Source: Eutrigla gurnardus (Eukaryota > Chordata > Actinopteri > Perciformes > Triglidae). Taken from it: a DNA stretch of 64,000 bases. A program made the translations under genes and the position numbers. The stretch covers positions 23,820,119 to 23,884,118 of the forward strand of contig OY741271.1 of assembly GCA_963514095.1 (NCBI GenBank), read 5' to 3'. The first letter of the stretch is position 1. Each line of letters opens with the position of its first letter. Shown here in pieces: positions 62,914 through 64,000 of the stretch. Below the pieces are notes generated by a model. It ran no database searches, had not been told where the DNA came from, and was given only the letters and a program-made list of their open reading frames with translations.

Positions 62914-63892
62914 CAGTGTTGGGCAAGTTACTTCAAAAGCGTAATGCATTATTTATTACTTGCTACTGTCATTTCAAAGTAATTAGTTACATTACAATAT
63001 TACTGTCTTTGAATTGTAAGGCATTACACTACTTTTACATTACTTTTGCATTACTTTTCGCCAAAATAAAAGGAAATATGGATTTTTTGTTCTCAATAGA
63101 TCTTCTTGTGTTCAATGCAGCTCATTACACAGCAGGATGTGATGTTTTTCGCTTCAAAAAAAAAGAACGAAAAACGGAAAATGACTCGTATCCCGTTATT
63201 CGTTTTAAAAACGGAAAACGACTTGTTAACTGATATTAGATATTGTGTTCATGAATGGGATTCGGGGATGAAATAACAGGGCCATGTTTCATTCCAGATT
63301 GTCCGTACGTCTTTTTTAATGACCCGGAAGGCGCTGTGTTATGCTGCGAAATTACCTGAAAGCCTACCTGAGACATTTAGGGGGAGCTCTAAATAAACGC
63401 TCTGACAGCGTCTGACGCTCGCGTTTTGAAGTAAACCTACTGTTTTAAACACGCACCTAAAGCGTTATGACGCGGACATAAAAGCGGTTCAAAACCGACG
63501 GGGAGAATCGGAGCCTTCGCCTCTTCGCTGCCGCCCCTCAGCTGTTGATCCCCGGTGTGACTGCCGGGGTCGGCTGAGCTCTGACCCGCTCCGTGAGTCG
63601 GTGTCCAGCTCATGGAGCCTGCTAACAACAGCGCTTAATTAACATAGTGTAGAGTCACACGGACCGGCTTTCACACTTTTCCAAAAGTGGAGCGTATGCC
63701 CATCTCGCCATCGCGAATGTAGAGTCAATTGGTTTCGGGTTTAAAATGCATTGTAACGCGCGTTACTGAGATTTGTACCGAGTAAAATATTACCCGTTTT
63801 TTTTTTTGTAATGCCTTACATTACCGCGTTACAGCAAAACGTAATGCATTACAGTAATGCATTACTTTTGTAACGCGTTTCTCCCAACACTG
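62914..63892. mobile_element. Non-autonomous hAT-type DNA transposon, intact ends
   Basis: A 979-bp element bounded by CAGTGTTGGG and CCCAACACTG terminal inverted repeats. Perfect 8-bp target duplications CTCACAAA lie at 62906-62913 and 63893-63900. Subterminal sequence is also inverted-repeat-like (GTAATGCATTA near both ends). An 8-bp duplication is diagnostic of the hAT superfamily. No transposase-sized frame is present, so it would need a transposase in trans. The interior (63300-63720) is CpG-bearing. The perfect duplications suggest a fairly recent insertion. Confidence 0.92.
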
Positions 63893-63900
63893 CTCACAAA

Positions 63901-64000
63901 AATAACTCTCTAAAAACTGTCCCCGCCTTGATCTTGTGAGATTATCGTTGCCCACGTGTGCATGACGTCAGAGCAAGTCGGGATCAAGTCGGACACAAAA
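63901..64000. other. Flank right of the hAT element
   Basis: About 100 bases of unassigned sequence containing a CRE-like TGACGTCA at 63964. Confidence 0.5.

Overview
The window reads as teleost fish nuclear DNA, probably from a percomorph-like species. It has large introns, GT-AG spliced vertebrate genes, long (AC)n, (GATA)n and (GT)n microsatellites, and several interspersed repeat families that I recognise from fish genomes. I see no bacterial-type operons, CRISPR arrays, or tRNA or rRNA genes.

The gene order matches human 1p36.31: PLEKHG5 (-), NOL9 (-), ZBTB48 (+), KLHL21 (-). TAS1R1, which lies between NOL9 and ZBTB48 in human, is missing. Positions 1-37,000 hold the 5' part of a PLEKHG5-like RhoGEF gene: two coding exons (26106-26229 and 19684-19760), a GC-rich promoter-like region near 33.2-34.0 kb, and long repeat-rich introns. 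The rest of that gene lies beyond the left edge. NOL9, a polynucleotide 5'-kinase of pre-rRNA processing, is complete at 37069-41538 with 12 coding exons and 702 residues. It is head-to-head with ZBTB48/TZAP, a telomere-binding zinc-finger protein, at 44187-48010 (10 coding exons, 765 residues, 11 fingers). KLHL21, a CUL3 adaptor of the BTB-Kelch type, is complete at 50787-54387 (4 coding exons, 613 residues).

From 55.1 to 61.7 kb on the minus strand there are seven exon-like blocks whose splice phases mostly agree. They look like the 3' half of a gene I do not recognise, and this is the least explained part of the window. A second GC-rich promoter-like region lies at 60.4-60.9 kb. The right end carries an intact non-autonomous hAT-type element with perfect 8-bp target duplications (62914-63892).

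Other points for a second look: a (UG)n tract abutting a NOL9 3' splice site, a perfect 40-bp palindrome containing an AGGTCATGACCT nuclear-receptor palindrome, an AT-hook motif in ZBTB48, fold-back repeats, and a higher-order duplication in a 0.7-kb purine tract. All exon models come from reading splice signals and frames by eye. No alignment or expression data were available.
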